A stretch of DNA of 64,000 bases. Source: Natrinema gelatinilyticum (GTDB taxonomy: Archaea; Halobacteriota; Halobacteria; Halobacteriales; Natrialbaceae). A program made the translations under genes and the position numbers. Positions 62,597 to 64,000 of this stretch are shown here, piece after piece. The DNA lies in contig NZ_CP100756.1 of NCBI RefSeq assembly GCF_024266705.1, positions 2,914,001-2,978,000 on the forward strand, given 5' to 3'. The notes beneath the pieces are model-generated. The model did not search any database. It had not been told where the DNA came from and was given only the letters and a program-made list of their open reading frames with translations. Within the stretch, counting starts at the first letter, position 1. The number at the start of each line of letters is the position of its first letter.

Positions 62597-63556
62597 TCAG
62601 TTCTCGCCCGGCTCGAGTGCTGGCCCGTCGAACGGCGGCAACTCCGCCTCGATCGCGTCGCGCTCGTCTTCGAGCCGCCCCGGGAGCGTCAGCCGCGAAC
62701 CGAGTTTCTCGAGATCCTCGTCGACCGTGAAACCGGGCTCGGGCGTCGCCATCTCGAAGCGGATGCCGCCGGGCTCGCGGACGTAGATCGACTGGAAGTA
62801 CGTCCGATCGATGACCACCGAGGGTCGCAGTCCGGCTTCGGCGAAGGCCCGCCGCCAGCGCTCGTGCTCCGCTTCGCTCTCCGCTTCGAACGCGACGTGG
62901 TGAACCGTTCCGACGCCCATCCGTCCGCGGTCGACGTCGGTCTCGACCAGGTCGACGAGCGAGCCGGGACCGCCGGTCGCACTACAGTAGCGCCGCCGGC
63001 CGTCCGCCTTGGCCTCGAACTCGTAGCCCAGCACGTCGGTCAGGATCGTTTCGGTCGGCCCGAACGAATCGACTCCGAGCGTCACGTTGTAGCAGCCCTG
63101 CAACTGGTGTTCGATGGGGACCGGCCCGTCCGTCCAGGGGCTGGCGTCGAACTCGGCGTCGGCTGCCACGAGTTCGAGTTCGATCCCGTCGGGGTCGGAA
63201 AACCGAAGCACGACGTCGTCGAACCGCGAGTCGTCCGTCACGTCGATTCCAGCGGCCTCGAGTCGGTCGCGCCAGTAGTCGACCGAGTCCCTCGGAATCC
63301 CGTAGGCTGTCGTCTTCGTCTGACCGGCCCCGAACCGGCCCTCTCGCCCTCGATCGGTCCACGGGAAGAACGTGATGTTCGTGCCGGGTGTTCCCTCTCC
63401 GTCGCCGAAGTAGAAGTGATAGGTGCCGGTATCGTCGTGGTTGACGGTCTTCTTCACGAACCGCAGGCCGAGGGTGCCGACGTAGAAATCGGCGTTTCGC
63501 TGGGGGTCACCAGCGATCGCCGTCACGTGATGGAGTCCGGACGTATTGGGAGACAT
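62597..63556 (-). CDS. VOC-superfamily (ring-cleaving dioxygenase / glyoxalase-like) protein
   Basis: A 319-residue protein of two paired VOC modules. MSPNTSGLHHVTAIAGDPQR holds the first metal His; NADFYVGTLGLRFVKKTVNH and YHFYFGDGEGTPGTNITFFP are typical; GVGTVHHVAFEAESEAEHER has the second metal His; SIYVREPGGIRFEMATPEPG supplies the Glu ligand. The family contains extradiol ring-cleaving dioxygenases (LinE, BphC-like) and glyoxalases; the function here is open. The start at 63556 matches the family start; the frame is open farther upstream. Confidence 0.89.
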   Translation of the reverse strand: MSPNTSGLHHVTAIAGDPQRNADFYVGTLGLRFVKKTVNHDDTGTYHFYFGDGEGTPGTNITFFPWTDRGREGRFGAGQTKTTAYGIPRDSVDYWRDRLEAAGIDVTDDSRFDDVVLRFSDPDGIELELVAADAEFDASPWTDGPVPIEHQLQGCYNVTLGVDSFGPTETILTDVLGYEFEAKADGRRRYCSATGGPGSLVDLVETDVDRGRMGVGTVHHVAFEAESEAEHERWRRAFAEAGLRPSVVIDRTYFQSIYVREPGGIRFEMATPEPGFTVDEDLEKLGSRLTLPGRLEDERDAIEAELPPFDGPALEPGEN

Positions 63557-63772
63557 TGCCGTCCATAGGGGCCGGTCCCTTGAATCGCTTGCTCGCGCTC
63601 GCATCACCAGGAGATGCACGGGTTACCGCTCCGTGACTGATTTCGAACCGTCGGGGGCCGAGAAGGATTCTAACACGCCAGGATCTGCCGATAGAACGAT
63701 GGTGACTGTAACGATGCCCTGCCTCGAATCGTTCGACCCAACTGATTAGAGTGGCACGGTGGTAGCGCCGGT

Positions 63773-64000
63773 ATGGACGTCCTCGAAGCGCTGCGGGCCG
63801 AAGCCGGTGTCGTTGCCGTCGTCGGTGCCGGGGGAAAAAAGACGACGCTATACGCGCTGGCTGGGCACGCCGCCCACGAGAAGAACAGACGGGTGGTCGT
63901 GACGGCGACGGTTCGAATCCCACCATTCGACCAGCGCGTGGCGCAGGTTCTCCTGACCGACGAACCGGCCGCGGCTCTCGAGGGGACGACTACCTGGCCC
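63773..64000 (+). CDS. yqeC: YqeC-like accessory protein, 5' part (cut by the window end)
   Basis: Only the first 76 codons are in the window. MDVLEALRAEAGVVAVVGAG then GKKTTLYALAGHAAHEKNRR contain the GxGGKxT P-loop of YqeC proteins, and VVVTATVRIPPFDQRV resembles their second strand. YqeC is a predicted GTP/ATPase tied to maturation of molybdenum hydroxylases. Its companion genes are often mocA and xdhC. The reading continues past position 64000, so the true end is unknown. No SD sequence is obvious. Confidence 0.72.
   Translation, partial: MDVLEALRAEAGVVAVVGAGGKKTTLYALAGHAAHEKNRRVVVTATVRIPPFDQRVAQVLLTDEPAAALEGTTTWP

Noticed and set aside
1..64000. tRNA or rRNA genes
   Set aside because: I looked for tRNA-like cloverleaf ends and rRNA motifs and saw none, but I could not run a covariance search.

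Overview
The window reads as chromosomal DNA of a halophilic archaeon (class Halobacteria), probably close to the Natrialbales. The basis is the high GC content, very acidic proteins, leaderless TATA-driven promoters, ATGA/GTGA stop-start overlaps, Tat signals with lipobox or PGF-CTERM tails, DpsA, an archaeosine (queDEC) cluster, and ISH3 and IS1595 transposases of haloarchaeal type. The family-level placement is inference.

Layout. 0.1-8.4 kb: sugar kinase, aldehyde dehydrogenase, DpsA ferritin, a small gene behind a DtxR/SirR-type iron box, a macro-domain protein, a large membrane protein, 3-hydroxyacyl-CoA dehydrogenase and two small DNA-binding proteins. 8.7-19.1 kb: a nine-gene operon with overlapping start and stop codons encoding a form I (Mo-Cu) aerobic carbon monoxide dehydrogenase (coxG-M-S-L) and its maturation proteins: an XdhC-YHS fusion, the CoxD AAA+ ATPase, the CoxE VWA protein, a DUF364-like protein and a second XdhC. 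19.3-23.2 kb: class I fructose-bisphosphate aldolase, FBPase, a shattered phosphoenolpyruvate synthase pseudogene carrying a dispersed repeat, and an ADP-dependent sugar kinase. 23.3-27.3 kb: universal stress protein and a probable trehalose module (TreT-like glycosyltransferase divergent from a sugar nucleotidyltransferase). 27.3-33.3 kb: Tat-exported trypsin-like protein, an acyl-CoA carboxylase beta subunit with an epsilon (PccX)-like N-terminus, PH-domain membrane proteins and a MaoC hydratase. 33.3-36.1 kb: a mobile-element graveyard (replication-protein/SWIM chimera, IS200/605-like hairpins, one intact IS1595 transposase, a broken ISH3). 36.5-53.1 kb: erythromycin-esterase-like protein, glutamate dehydrogenase, acyl-CoA dehydrogenase, a RIO-like kinase, aldehyde dehydrogenase, GlmU-like enzyme, nitrilase, an AbrB-PhoU regulator, ATP-NAD kinase and several small proteins. 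53.1-64 kb: CinA-like protein, a winged-helix regulator, queD-queE-queC, a PQQ-type beta-propeller surface protein with repeated glycosylation sequons and a PGF-CTERM tail, iron alcohol dehydrogenase, a five-PAS histidine kinase, a VOC dioxygenase, and the 5' end of a YqeC-like gene cut by the window edge.

The most noteworthy system is the cox operon. CoxL carries the form I loop AYRCSFR with Cys387, so the enzyme should need copper as well as molybdenum. The operon contains two proteins with metal-handling domains (YHS and DUF364-like) not part of the classic cox set, plus a CoxS with an extra Cys-rich tail. I infer a haloarchaeal variant of the copper-insertion machinery. The central-carbon genes that follow, including the dead ppsA, suggest this stretch has been rearranged.
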